Counted from the stretch's first letter, positions 53,113-61,440 are shown. The stretch: 64,000 bases of DNA from Pseudomonas sp. SID14000 (GCF_002165135.1 NZ_NFZQ01000014.1:1-64000); one strand, 5' to 3'. Translations and numbers: made by a program. The notes: a model not told the origin generated them from the letters alone.

Positions 53113-53376
53113 ATGCGCAAGATGGTCCCCGATCCACCCCACTCCCTCGATTCCACCCAGGCGCTGCAAGACACCCTGGTCCAGTCCTCAGAATACGTAC
53201 TCTGCGCCCTGTTCGTGGCCCGCCAATCCGTGCAACTCACACCCACTGCCCCAAGTTCGATCGTGATGCAGGCCGTGATCCATGAAATGGAGGCGGTACA
53301 GGGGCTGGTCGAGTCGGCATTGATGCAATTGCAGATGCAGGCACATCTACCGGTTGAGCCGCGCACCTTGCACTAA
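53113..53376 (+). CDS. DUF6124 family small protein
   Basis: The 87-residue soluble protein is helical, with MRKMVPDPPHSLDSTQALQD at the start and a C-terminal PVEPRTLH. It resembles the DUF6124 family of small Pseudomonas proteins, which often occur in several genomic copies. AAGGAG lies eight bases before the ATG. A deleted copy of its 3' end lies 550 bases upstream. Function is unknown. Confidence 0.72.
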   Translation: MRKMVPDPPHSLDSTQALQDTLVQSSEYVLCALFVARQSVQLTPTAPSSIVMQAVIHEMEAVQGLVESALMQLQMQAHLPVEPRTLH

Positions 53377-53383
53377 GCAGGTC

Positions 53384-53487
53384 TGGCCTCTTCGCGGGTA
53401 AACCCGCTCCCACAGGGTAATGAGCTGCGCCCCAAGTACTGCGCCGTACCTGTGGGAGCGGGTTCACCCGCGAACAGGCCGGTACAG
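53384..53487. repeat. REP inverted pair
   Basis: A head-to-head REP pair between the DUF6124 and DUF3077 genes. Confidence 0.9.
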
Positions 53488-53515
53488 ACACCCAAAATCC
53501 CCGGGAGATTCACCA

Positions 53516-53788
53516 ATGCCCACCGACGACACAAAACAACCCACCACAGTCGGCAAGACCTGCTTCTACCAAGGCGAAAACAACACCCACCCGCTATTCC
53601 GCATCGAACCCGGCATCCCCTGCCAGGACGCCCGCGAACAGGCATCCGAACTGATGGGCTACGTCCGCGACCTGATCATCACCGGCCTGATGGACGGCGA
53701 CCAGAAACTGATCTGGGCCTCGCATTACCTGAGTGCGATGGCCAAGGCGCTGTTGGATGATGCCGAATTGGGGATGATGAAAAGATGA
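53516..53788 (+). CDS. DUF3077 family small protein
   Basis: This 90-residue protein has the DUF3077-like core HPLFRIEPGIPCQDAREQAS, then ELMGYVRDLI and ASHYLSAMAKALLDDAE, a small helical fold common in Pseudomonas and without known function. GGGAG precedes the ATG at 53516, and the same leader is found at the broken copy at 46.9 kb. Its stop overlaps the start of the truncated antidote gene (ATGA), so the two are translated together. Confidence 0.78.
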   Translation: MPTDDTKQPTTVGKTCFYQGENNTHPLFRIEPGIPCQDAREQASELMGYVRDLIITGLMDGDQKLIWASHYLSAMAKALLDDAELGMMKR

Positions 53789-53967
53789 ACGTCGATATGC
53801 CAACTCTCGACTTGGATTTGAGCAACACCAAGCGTTTCGAGGCTTCCAGGTTTCTCGATAGTTCCGAAACGATCAAAGTGTTCCTGCAAGAAGCCATGAA
53901 GACCAACGATGCTCAGGTTTTGAAGCAAGCATTGAACGAGGCATCAAAGGCTACATACGTTCAATAG
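53785..53967 (+). CDS. Truncated addiction-module antidote-like protein
   Basis: The 60-residue product has the N-terminal part of the HigA-type addiction module antidote family (RFEASRFLDSSETIKVFLQE, then ALKTNDAQ-like AMKTNDAQVLKQALNEASKA). Full-length relatives are about 100 residues, and the C-terminal helix-turn-helix (normally MTQVARETGLSRESLYKAL-like) is absent here, replaced by TYVQ-stop. No toxin gene is beside it. It may be a decayed antitoxin or a small protein with a new role linked to DUF3077 by the four-base overlap. Confidence 0.6.
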   Translation: MNVDMPTLDLDLSNTKRFEASRFLDSSETIKVFLQEAMKTNDAQVLKQALNEASKATYVQ

Positions 53968-54005
53968 CCGGACATTACCGATCCAGGTAGGTTTAACCCA
54001 CAACG

Positions 54006-54036
54006 AAAAAGCCCCGCAGACCCGAAGCTGCGGGGT
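54006..54036 (-). terminator. Terminator of the Abi gene
   Basis: The minus-strand stem CCCCGCAG-CTTCGGGT-CTGCGGGG is followed by CTTTTTCG. Its first 19 bases on the plus strand (ACGAAAAAGCCCCGCAGAC) repeat those of the tRNA-Ser terminator at 55175-55193. Confidence 0.82.
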
Positions 54037-54037
54037 G

Positions 54038-55024
54038 CTAAATCCCGAAGGCGGCACGTGGAAATCCGCTCTCGCCGGGTAAGCCAAATGATGCAAAAGT
54101 GCATCCTGGCAGCCTCGGCTTGCGATCAACCAGATCCGCGACCTTGCTGATCCAATCAGAATTTGGAGCCAGCTTTTTAAGCAGGAACCAGATGATGGAC
54201 ACTAGCCCGTAAGGCCTAGTCAGGGCGTTGTTATCCAAGTTAAGAGCCGCGAAGAACGGGTCGACAGCCAGCGCGGACAGGGGGTTCGGCGATACCTGAT
54301 TCCAGATTCGAGTGTGGTGAGCGCACCGATTGCGCAACAGGTTGATCTCTTGCAACCAGCGGGCAAAGATCTGCGCATGATCCAATCCGAACCTTGCCAG
54401 AATCTGATTCTGATAGGTACCTCGGAGCATCTCGAAGTAGCGAGACAACGTACCAAAATCCCAAGCTTCCACAGCAACCCAAAACGGGATAGGTCTGCAG
54501 GAAAGGCGGTGCCACTGGATAGCGTCCTCGCTGCTTCTATTCAGTAGTTCACGCTGTTTGCTCTCCCACTCACTCCATTTGTTTCGAACCTTGCCACGCG
54601 AGGTGAAATTCCGGGTGTATTTCGGCTGTATGAACCGAGCATCTGTATATGCCATCGGATCGTGGTAGCCAACGACGTGGGCGATTACAGTTTTCAGGTT
54701 TACTTCGAGCCGTTCGATTGCATCGAGCATCAGAAGTCGGAGGTGTTTATCGAACCTATAGAGCTGAACTACGTCATCAAAGCAGACATCCTCAGCAAAG
54801 ATGTCTCGACGAAGTGGCTTTTTGGTGATCGGGCAAATTTTAGGCTGCCCGGTCGTCGGGTCTCTATCAAATTCCCGCGCCGGATACCAATAGCCACTCA
54901 GTCGGTAGTAGCCCAGCTGGGCAAGCTTACGCTCCGCCCTCGCTGGGTCTGGCACGTGCATGCTGCGTTGTTGTAGAAGAGCGACCAAATCTGGATAGGT
55001 TCGAAAAGGTTTCGGTGCCAGCAA
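54038..55024 (-). CDS. Abi family protein (AbiD/AbiF-like, HEPN)
   Basis: The 328-residue protein belongs to the Abi_2 family of abortive-infection phage defence proteins. Marks are KPFRTYPDLVALLQQRSM, KLAQLGYYRLSGYWYPAREF near the start, RFDKHLRLLMLDAIERLEVN in the middle, and the HEPN RNase motif R-x4-H in NLLRNRCAHHTRIWN. The predicted start is TTG at 55024, and no in-frame ATG exists before the conserved N-terminus. Base composition is visibly less GC-rich than neighbouring core genes, and the gene is wedged between the tRNA-Ser terminator and a second, related terminator, which points to acquisition. Confidence 0.87.
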   Translation of the reverse strand: MLAPKPFRTYPDLVALLQQRSMHVPDPARAERKLAQLGYYRLSGYWYPAREFDRDPTTGQPKICPITKKPLRRDIFAEDVCFDDVVQLYRFDKHLRLLMLDAIERLEVNLKTVIAHVVGYHDPMAYTDARFIQPKYTRNFTSRGKVRNKWSEWESKQRELLNRSSEDAIQWHRLSCRPIPFWVAVEAWDFGTLSRYFEMLRGTYQNQILARFGLDHAQIFARWLQEINLLRNRCAHHTRIWNQVSPNPLSALAVDPFFAALNLDNNALTRPYGLVSIIWFLLKKLAPNSDWISKVADLVDRKPRLPGCTFASFGLPGESGFPRAAFGI

Positions 55025-55177
55025 AATCCATTTCCCAGAAATAAGAAGGCCCGAACGTAATGCCGGACCAAGCCAGCACCAGAGGATCGGGCGCGATTGG
55101 AAATAATACTGCCGAATGCACCACTAAGCGTCAAGCAATGGCGCTTACGAAAATGTATCAAAATGGATACAGAAACG

Positions 55178-55210
55178 AAAAAGCCCCGCAGACCTAGATC
55201 TGCGGGGCTT
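55178..55210 (-). terminator. Terminator of tRNA-Ser
   Basis: The perfect 12-bp stem AAGCCCCGCAGA/TCTGCGGGGCTT has a 6-base loop and a T-run on the minus strand. It begins 10 bases after the tRNA 3' end. Confidence 0.9.
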
Positions 55211-55219
55211 CTCGATGTA

Positions 55220-55309
55220 TGGCGGAGAGATAGGGATTTGAACCCTAGGTACTGTTGCCAGTACAACGGATTTCGAATCCGTCCCGTTCGACCACTCCGG
55301 CATCTCTCC
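55220..55309 (-). tRNA. tRNA-Ser (anticodon CGA)
   Basis: This 90-base class II tRNA has the acceptor GGAGAGA/TCTCTCC, D-arm GCCGGAGTGGTCGAACGG, anticodon stem-loop ACGGA-TTCGAAA-TCCGT with anticodon CGA (55273-55275), a long variable arm (TGTACTGGCAACAGTAC) and the T-arm GGGTTCAAATCCC. The CCA end is encoded. It is the likely integration target for the accessory region on its 3' side. Confidence 0.97.
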
Positions 55310-55319
55310 AATGCCGCGC

Positions 55320-55347
55320 ATCATACCAGCGTTCTTTTAAAACGCAA
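55320..55347 (-). promoter_or_regulatory. Promoter of tRNA-Ser
   Basis: On the minus strand TTGCGT (-35) and TATGAT (-10) are 16 bases apart. The -10 ends 10 bases before the tRNA start, followed by a GC-rich GCGCGGC discriminator region typical of stable RNA promoters. Confidence 0.6.
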
Positions 55348-55400
55348 ACCTTTTTTTCAAAAAAATCGCGTGGTATCAGGCGCTTGCGTGAACGTGCCGC

Positions 55401-56111
55401 TTACAGCGGCACGCCCAGGCGCTTGGCAACTTCTTCGTAGGCTTCGATCACATCGCCCAGGCCCTGGCGGAAGCGGTCCTTGTCCATCTTCTTGCGGGTC
55501 TCTTTGTCCCACAGGCGGCAGCCGTCCGGGCTGAACTCGTCGCCCAGCACGATCTGGCCGTGGAACACGCCGAATTCCAGCTTGAAGTCGACCAGCAGCA
55601 GGCCGGCGTCATCGAACAGCTTGCTCAGCACTTCGTTGACCTTCAGCGACAGCTTTTTCATTTCGGCCAGCTGCTCGGCGGTGCCCCAGCCGAACGCGAC
55701 AACGTGGGACTCGTTGATGAAGGGGTCGCCCTTCTCGTCGTTCTTCAGGAACAGTTCGAAGGTGGACGGCTCCAGCTTGATGCCCTCCTCCACGCCCAGG
55801 CGCTTGACCAGGCTACCGGCGGCGTAGTTGCGCACCACGCACTCGACCGGGATCATGTCCAGCTTCTTCACCAGGCACTCGTTGTCGCCCAGCAGCTTGT
55901 CGAACTGGGTCGGCACGCCGGCTTCTTCCAGTTTCTGCATGATGAAGGCGTTGAACTTGTTGTTCACCATGCCTTTGCGGTCGAGCTGTTCGATACGCTT
56001 GCCGTCGAACGCCGAAGTGTCGTTACGGAACAGCAGGATCAAGCGGTCGGCGTCGTCGGTCTTGTAAACCGATTTGGCCTTGCCGCGGTAAAGTTCGTCG
56101 CGTTTTTCCAT
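55401..56111 (-). CDS. purC: Phosphoribosylaminoimidazole-succinocarboxamide synthase
   Basis: SAICAR synthetase of purine biosynthesis, joining aspartate to CAIR with ATP. The 236-residue protein has the family start with LYRGKAKSVYKTDDADRLIL, the loop FRNDTSAFDGK, MIPVECVVRNYAAGSL and VDFKLEFGVFHGQIVLGDEF, then SPDGCRLWD. Full length. It is the last gene of dapA-bamC-MBL hydrolase-purC, all on the minus strand. Confidence 0.97.
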   Translation of the reverse strand: MEKRDELYRGKAKSVYKTDDADRLILLFRNDTSAFDGKRIEQLDRKGMVNNKFNAFIMQKLEEAGVPTQFDKLLGDNECLVKKLDMIPVECVVRNYAAGSLVKRLGVEEGIKLEPSTFELFLKNDEKGDPFINESHVVAFGWGTAEQLAEMKKLSLKVNEVLSKLFDDAGLLLVDFKLEFGVFHGQIVLGDEFSPDGCRLWDKETRKKMDKDRFRQGLGDVIEAYEEVAKRLGVPL

Positions 56112-56141
56112 GATTGGGCTCCGCTTGCTTGAGGTGTTGGG

Positions 56142-56900
56142 CTAGGCGATTTCGCGCCAGTCGAGCCCGTGTTCCTGATTCGCCACCTGGAGCCAGTCCG
56201 GGTCGCACCCAAGGGTGTCGACGAAGCACTGGCGAGCCAAGTGTGGCAGGTTGTTCTTGCTGCTGAGGTGGGCCAGCACCAGGTGCTGCAGGTTGCGCCA
56301 GCCCAACTCGTGCACCAGGCGCGCAGCCTGGTGATTGTTCAAATGCCCTTGCATGCCACCCACCCGTTGCTTCAAAAAGGCCGGGTAGTGACCGCGTGCC
56401 AGCAGGTCGCGGCAGTGGTTGGCCTCGATCAGCAGTGCATCCAGGCCCTGGTAACGCTCCAGCAGCAGCGCGTCGTACGAGCCCAGGTCGGTCAGCATGC
56501 CGAAGCGCCGCTGGCCGTCGCTGACCACGTACTGCAGCGGCTCATAGGCATCGTGCTCGACCCGCGCCGCAGTCACTTCCAGGCTGCCGATACGCAGGCT
56601 GTCGCCACAAGCGAGAAAACCGGCCACCTCCACCGGCTTGCGCATACCGCGCAAGGTCCCTTGGCTGAGGTAGACCGGTACATTGTAGCGCCGTGACAGC
56701 AAGCCGACCCCATGCACGTGGTCGGCATGTTCGTGGGTGACCAGTACCGCACTGAGCTGGGCCGCCGACACGCCGAGCAGCGCCAGGCGCCGCTCGGTCT
56801 CGCGCAGGGAAAACCCGCAATCGACCAGGATGAACGTGTCACCACTGGCGATCAGCGTGCCGTTTCCCTGGCTGCCGCTTCCGAGTACCGCGAAGCGCAC
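56142..56900 (-). CDS. MBL-fold metallohydrolase (YycJ/WalJ-like)
   Basis: This 252-residue metallo-beta-lactamase-fold protein has the metal motif THEHADHVHG (H56, H58, D60, H61) and further ligands later (VEHDAYEPL; LAHLSSKNN). The opening FAVLGSGSQGNGTLI and general layout fit the YycJ group, possibly a nuclease. The GTG start at 56900 abuts the bamC stop with no gap, so translation is coupled. The substrate is unknown. Confidence 0.88.
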   Translation of the reverse strand: MRFAVLGSGSQGNGTLIASGDTFILVDCGFSLRETERRLALLGVSAAQLSAVLVTHEHADHVHGVGLLSRRYNVPVYLSQGTLRGMRKPVEVAGFLACGDSLRIGSLEVTAARVEHDAYEPLQYVVSDGQRRFGMLTDLGSYDALLLERYQGLDALLIEANHCRDLLARGHYPAFLKQRVGGMQGHLNNHQAARLVHELGWRNLQHLVLAHLSSKNNLPHLARQCFVDTLGCDPDWLQVANQEHGLDWREIA

Positions 56901-58022
56901 TTAGCCCAGGTGGTCCTGAATGGCGCTCAGCACGCGGCGGGCGACATCGGCCGGAGCCACGGTGTTGATGTTCTTCTCGACCGTGACCTGCACGCTCTCA
57001 CCCACCTTGCTCAGACGAACCTGGTAGCGCTCGGCACGGGCTTCACGCTCTTCCTTGGTCGGCTCGCTGCCGAACATGCGACCGAAGAAGCCAGGCTGGT
57101 TCTGCTTGTCTTCAGGCTTTTCCGACAGGTTGATGTAGTACAGGCCCAGGCTGCGGTTAATGTCCTCGACACGCCACTCGCCACCCTGTTCCAGGGCACG
57201 GCCCACGCTGGACCAGGCGCGGTCCAGGTCGGCCCCCAGGTACAACACCGGGTTGCCGCTGCCGTCTTCGCTCAGGCTGACGCGGCTTGGCGCGTCGAAA
57301 TCGCGCGCGGCCAGCAGCGACACCGAACCGCCTTTCTCGGCGCTGCGGTTCATGCTGGCAAGCATTTCGTCGACCAGCAGGGCATCGGCACCGGTGTTGC
57401 TGGAGGTGGACGGGAAATCGGGCTCGGCAGTGCTGCCGGCCGGGCGCTCGACGCTGACCACATACACCTCGGAGGTGTTGCGCTGCACGCCAGGCTCCAT
57501 GCGCACACGCACCCGCACTTCGCTGTCAGCGCTGCTGGCAGTGCTGGCCAGACGCTGGCCGAGCGAAGCCGACAGCTCGTCGAAACGCTGCCAGGTCGTG
57601 TTGAATTCGCCGGTCTGCGGGCGCTCTTCGGCGATGCGGAAGCCGTTGTCCTCAAAGAATTGGCGAGCCACCGGCCATACTTCGGCCGGCGAATGCTGGG
57701 CCAGCACCCAACGGCTGCTACCGCTGCGCTGCAGGCTGTAGTCGGTAACCTGGGCGGCGCCACCGGTCATCGGTTGCGGGCGCGGCACCTCGAACTCGCC
57801 GGTGGCGCTGTCGTCGGCGACGTTACGCGGGATTGGCAGCAGCGGGTCAAGGCGCTTGACGTTGCTGGCGTCCGGCGGCAACTGCATCGGCGCAGTCGGG
57901 CGCGCCTGCAGGTAATCGCTGCCGCGGTCGCGGAAATAGCCATCCTCGCCCCACAGCCAGCCACACCCGCTGGTGCTGGAGATGATCAGGGCAAGGGCGG
58001 AAAGACCAGCCAGTCGCTTCAT
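56901..58022 (-). CDS. bamC: Outer membrane assembly lipoprotein BamC
   Basis: The 373-residue lipoprotein component of the BAM complex. The lipobox ends in STSGC with Cys20 acylated, followed by an extended N-terminal stretch and two helix-grip domains (about 90-215 and 220-340). The SGSSRWVLAQHSPAEVWPVA segment belongs to the first domain. The placement directly after dapA is conserved across gammaproteobacteria. It lies 15 bases downstream of dapA. Confidence 0.92.
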   Translation of the reverse strand: MKRLAGLSALALIISSTSGCGWLWGEDGYFRDRGSDYLQARPTAPMQLPPDASNVKRLDPLLPIPRNVADDSATGEFEVPRPQPMTGGAAQVTDYSLQRSGSSRWVLAQHSPAEVWPVARQFFEDNGFRIAEERPQTGEFNTTWQRFDELSASLGQRLASTASSADSEVRVRVRMEPGVQRNTSEVYVVSVERPAGSTAEPDFPSTSSNTGADALLVDEMLASMNRSAEKGGSVSLLAARDFDAPSRVSLSEDGSGNPVLYLGADLDRAWSSVGRALEQGGEWRVEDINRSLGLYYINLSEKPEDKQNQPGFFGRMFGSEPTKEEREARAERYQVRLSKVGESVQVTVEKNINTVAPADVARRVLSAIQDHLG

Positions 58023-58037
58023 GCGGTGTACTTCCTC

Positions 58038-58925
58038 TTAAACCAGTACGCCGGACTGGCGCAAGGCAGTACGGACTTTTTCGTGGCAGCCTTCGCTCAG
58101 CCAGGTCAGTGGCAGGCGAATACCCTTTTGCATCAGGCCCATTTCGACGAGCGCCCATTTCACCGGAATCGGGTTGGACTCGCAGAACAGGTCTTTGTGC
58201 AGCGGCATGAGTTTTTCGTTGATTGCGCGGGCCTTCTCGGCATTGCCCGCAAGGGCGGCCTCGCACAGATCGGCCATTTCGCGCGGGGCGACGTTGGCGG
58301 TGACGGAGATGTTGCCCTTGCCGCCCATCAGGATCAGCTCGACGGCGGTCGGGTCGTCGCCGGACAGGACGATGAAGTCGCTATCGACGCCATCGAGGAT
58401 CGCCTTGGCGCGTACCAGGTCGCCGGTGGCTTCCTTGATACCGATGATGTTCTTGACCTTCGACAGGCGGATCACGGTCTCGGCCTGCATGTCGCAGGAG
58501 GTGCGGCCGGGCACGTTGTAGAGGATCTGCGGGATGTCGACGGCTTCGGCAATGTGCTTGAAGTGCTGGTACAGGCCTTCTTGCGTCGGCTTGTTGTAGT
58601 ACGGCACCACCAGCAGGCAGGCGTCGGCGCCGGCATTCTTGGCGTTCTGGGTCAGGTGCACGGCTTCGGCAGTGGAGTTGGCACCGGTGCCGGCGATGAC
58701 AGGGATCGGTTTGTTGCTGCGCTTGACGCGCTCGACCACGTGCTTGATGACCAGGATGTGTTCTTCGACATCCAGCGTGGCGGACTCACCGGTTGTGCCG
58801 ACAGCGACAATCGCGTGGGTGCCGTTTTCCAGGTGGAAGTCTACAAGTTTGTCGAGGCTGCCCCAGTCCACACGCCCTTGTGCATCCATGGGTGTGACCA
58901 ATGCCACCATACTGCCCGCAATCAT
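58038..58925 (-). CDS. dapA: 4-hydroxy-tetrahydrodipicolinate synthase
   Basis: Condenses pyruvate with aspartate semialdehyde in lysine and peptidoglycan precursor synthesis. The 295-residue protein has the Schiff-base lysine K164 in GIKEATGD, Tyr136 in YNVPGRTS with Arg141, and TTGES near residue 44. The ATG at 58925 follows CAGGAG and matches family N-termini; an upstream in-frame start is less likely. It is the first gene of dapA-bamC-MBL-purC and is divergent from gcvR, as in many pseudomonads. Confidence 0.97.
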   Translation of the reverse strand: MIAGSMVALVTPMDAQGRVDWGSLDKLVDFHLENGTHAIVAVGTTGESATLDVEEHILVIKHVVERVKRSNKPIPVIAGTGANSTAEAVHLTQNAKNAGADACLLVVPYYNKPTQEGLYQHFKHIAEAVDIPQILYNVPGRTSCDMQAETVIRLSKVKNIIGIKEATGDLVRAKAILDGVDSDFIVLSGDDPTAVELILMGGKGNISVTANVAPREMADLCEAALAGNAEKARAINEKLMPLHKDLFCESNPIPVKWALVEMGLMQKGIRLPLTWLSEGCHEKVRTALRQSGVLV

Positions 58926-59184
58926 GTAACTGCTCCTGCCGGAAAAAGAGAGCGGTAATGGTACTGGGGGCATCGGCCTTGCACAAGCGAAGCAGGCAGG
59001 CGGAGCATTCCCCTCGGCGCCTTATTTCGCTACCCTTGATGCTTTGATCGGTGCAGCGCGGCCCGCCGGGCCGTCGACCTTGCTCCCCGCCAGCGTCCAC
59101 GACCTCGCATGCGAGCCCCGGGCCCTGCCGACAGGAGGCTTTCGCCCGTCCTGCACCGACCGCTCATCGCTTTAGGAATGCTGC

Positions 59185-59745
59185 ATGTCCACCCCCACTG
59201 TCCGCGAACAATTCCTTGTCATCAGTGCCTTGGGCCCCAACCCCATGGAACTGGCCAACGTCCTCAGCCGCGCTGCCTTCGAAAACCGCTGCGCAGTGGT
59301 TACCTCGCGCCTGAGCCGACACGGCGAGACCAGCGCCCTGGTACTGCAGGTGGGCGGCAGCTGGGACGCCCTGGCGCGCCTCGAAGCCATGCTGCCGGGC
59401 CTGGGCAAGAAGCATGGCCTGACCCTGGACGTGGTGCGCAGCGCCGACCAGGAAGTACGCCCGCAGGCCCTGCCCTACGTGGCCTACGTGAGCGCGGCCT
59501 ACCGCCCGGACATCATCAACGAGCTGTGCCAGTTCTTCCTCGACCACCGCGTCGAGCTGGAAGCCATGACCTGCGACACCTACCTGGCGCCGCAGACCGG
59601 CAGCAGCATGCTCAACGCCCAGTTCACCGTGATTCTGCCGGCCGGCACCCAGATCAGCTGGCTGCGTGACCAGTTCCTGGACTTTGCCGATGCCCTGAAC
59701 CTCGATGCGCTGATCGAGCCATGGCGTCCACAGAACCCAATGTAA
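59185..59745 (+). CDS. gcvR: Glycine cleavage system transcriptional repressor-type ACT protein
   Basis: The 186-residue protein has two ACT domains (REQFLVISALGPNPMELANV and onward; YVAYVSAAYRPDIINELCQF and onward) and no DNA-binding domain, as in E. coli GcvR, which acts through GcvA. It starts with ATG after TTTAGGAATGC. The bcp gene follows after 11 bases on the same strand, and dapA is divergent, an order seen widely in gammaproteobacteria. Confidence 0.9.
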   Translation: MSTPTVREQFLVISALGPNPMELANVLSRAAFENRCAVVTSRLSRHGETSALVLQVGGSWDALARLEAMLPGLGKKHGLTLDVVRSADQEVRPQALPYVAYVSAAYRPDIINELCQFFLDHRVELEAMTCDTYLAPQTGSSMLNAQFTVILPAGTQISWLRDQFLDFADALNLDALIEPWRPQNPM

Positions 59746-59756
59746 GGAAACCGACC

Positions 59757-60230
59757 ATGGCTGTAGCACTCGACCAACCCGTTGCCGACTTCCAGGCCCA
59801 GGCCACCAGCGGGCAAACCGTCAGTCTGGCCGAGCTCAAGGGCCAGCAAGTGGTGGTGTACTTCTACCCCAAGGACAGCACCCCGGGCTGCACCACCGAG
59901 GGCCAGGGTTTCCGCGACCAGCATGATGCCTTTGCCGCGGCCAACACCGTGGTGTTCGGCGTGTCGCGCGATGGCATCAAGTCGCACGAAAACTTCAAGG
60001 CCAAGCAAGGCTTCCCGTTCGAGCTCATCAGCGACAAGGACGAAGCCCTGTGTCAGCTGTTCGACGTGATCAAGCTGAAGAAGCTGTATGGCAAGGAATA
60101 CATGGGCGTTGACCGCAGCACCTTCCTGATCGACAAGGACGGTGTACTGCGCCAGGAATGGCGCGGGGTGAAGGTGCCCGGGCATGTGGATGCAGTACTG
60201 GCTGCTGCCCAGGCCCTGAACAAGGCTTGA
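59757..60230 (+). CDS. bcp: Thiol peroxidase, Bcp/PrxQ family
   Basis: This 157-residue peroxiredoxin reduces peroxides in the cytoplasm. The peroxidatic Cys45 lies in YPKDSTPGCTTEGQGFRD. At position 50, where E. coli Bcp has its resolving Cys, there is Gln, and Cys also occurs only further on (ALCQLFD). An intramolecular C45-C50 disulfide is thus ruled out and the enzyme works as a 1-Cys type or uses another thiol. AAGGAAA precedes the ATG at 59757. It is cotranscribed with gcvR. Confidence 0.94.
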   Translation: MAVALDQPVADFQAQATSGQTVSLAELKGQQVVVYFYPKDSTPGCTTEGQGFRDQHDAFAAANTVVFGVSRDGIKSHENFKAKQGFPFELISDKDEALCQLFDVIKLKKLYGKEYMGVDRSTFLIDKDGVLRQEWRGVKVPGHVDAVLAAAQALNKA

Positions 60231-60236
60231 GATTCA

Positions 60237-60342
60237 TGGGGCTGCTTTGCAGCCCATTCGCAGCACAAGGCTGCTCCTACAAGGGTTTGCGCGGTATCTG
60301 TAGGAGCAGCCTTGTGCTGCGAATGGGCCGCAAAGCGGCCCC
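60237..60342. repeat. REP-like inverted pair, GCAGCAC type, with outer hairpins
   Basis: A head-to-head pair of the GCAGC/GCTGC stem type, enclosed by GGGGCTGCTTTGCAGCCC and GGGCCGCAAAGCGGCCCC hairpins, in the convergent gap between bcp and the AI-2E permease gene. Confidence 0.88.
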
Positions 60343-60350
60343 ATTTGCAT

Positions 60351-61421
60351 TCAGAGCATCGGTGAAACGCTAGGCTCCTGCCGCGGCCAGGCATCCAGCA
60401 CGGCCTTGATCAGCGTCGCCAGCGGGATGGCGAAGAAGATCCCCCAGAACCCCCACAACCCGCCAAACAGCAGCACTGCGCAAATGATCGCCACCGGGTG
60501 CAGGCTCACCGCCTCGGAGAACAGCAGCGGCACCAGCACGTTGCCGTCCAGCGCCTGGATGATCGCGTACACCGTCATCAGGTAGATGAACTGGTCACCC
60601 CAGCCCCACTGGAACAGTGCGATCAACGTCACCGGCACAGTCACCACCACCGCGCCCACGTAAGGCACCACCACCGACAAACCCACCAGCAGCGCCAGCA
60701 ACGCGGCGTAGTTGAGCCCCAGGCTGATGAAGGCGATGTAGGTGGCAATGCCACAGATCAGGATCTCGATGCCCTTGCCGCGGATGTAGTTGGCGATCTG
60801 CCGGTTCATCTCGCTGCCCACCCGGTTCAGCAGGCTGCGCTGGCGTGGCAGGTAGCCGCTGACCCAACGGCCGATCAGTTCGCGGTCCTTGAGAAAGAAA
60901 AACACCAGGATCGGCACCAGCACCAGGTAGATCATGGCGTTCACCAGCAACGGCAGGCTCGAGAGCGAGAAGGTCAGCGCCCACTGGCCGAACTTGCCGA
61001 TTTCCCCGCGCACCGACTCGATGGCATGCAGCACCTGCTCGTCAGACACCAGGTGCGGGTAACGCTCGGGCAACAGCAACAGCAACGACTGCCACTTGCC
61101 GAGCATGCCCGGCAGTTCGTTGAACAGGGTGATCAGCTGGTGCCACAGCAGCGGCACCAGCACCAGCATGAACACCGCCAGCGCGCCCATGAACAGGGCG
61201 AACACCAGCATTACCGCCAACCGGGTGGGTACCCGCAAGCGCTCCAGGGCATTGACCAGCCCCTGCATCAGAAACGCCAGCACCATGCCCGCCAGCACCG
61301 GCGCAAGCATGCCACCCAGGGTGAGTACCGCAGTAAAAGCCAGGAACAACAGGACCGCCAGCACCACCGCTTCCTCATCGGAGAAGTAGCGCTGCATCCA
61401 GTCGCGAAGCACTTTGAACAT
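60351..61421 (-). CDS. AI-2E family (PerM) permease
   Basis: The 356-residue inner-membrane protein has about eight helices, a soluble central segment (about 120-190) and the family region GLNYAALLALLVGLSVVVPY, then VGAVVVTVPV. DGNVLVPLLFSEAVSLHPVAI follows. These proteins export small molecules, Na+/H+ or autoinducers in different members, so the substrate is open. The start at 61421 (MFKVLRDWMQRYF) has AAGGA upstream. TusA lies 19 bases upstream on the same strand, probably the same operon. Confidence 0.88.
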   Translation of the reverse strand: MFKVLRDWMQRYFSDEEAVVLAVLLFLAFTAVLTLGGMLAPVLAGMVLAFLMQGLVNALERLRVPTRLAVMLVFALFMGALAVFMLVLVPLLWHQLITLFNELPGMLGKWQSLLLLLPERYPHLVSDEQVLHAIESVRGEIGKFGQWALTFSLSSLPLLVNAMIYLVLVPILVFFFLKDRELIGRWVSGYLPRQRSLLNRVGSEMNRQIANYIRGKGIEILICGIATYIAFISLGLNYAALLALLVGLSVVVPYVGAVVVTVPVTLIALFQWGWGDQFIYLMTVYAIIQALDGNVLVPLLFSEAVSLHPVAIICAVLLFGGLWGFWGIFFAIPLATLIKAVLDAWPRQEPSVSPML

Positions 61422-61440
61422 TGACGATCCTTGGAAAGAC

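Noticed and set aside
56712..58958. 748-residue plus-strand frame across bamC and dapA
   Set aside because: It is the shadow of three strong minus-strand genes and has no recognisable domain or start signal.
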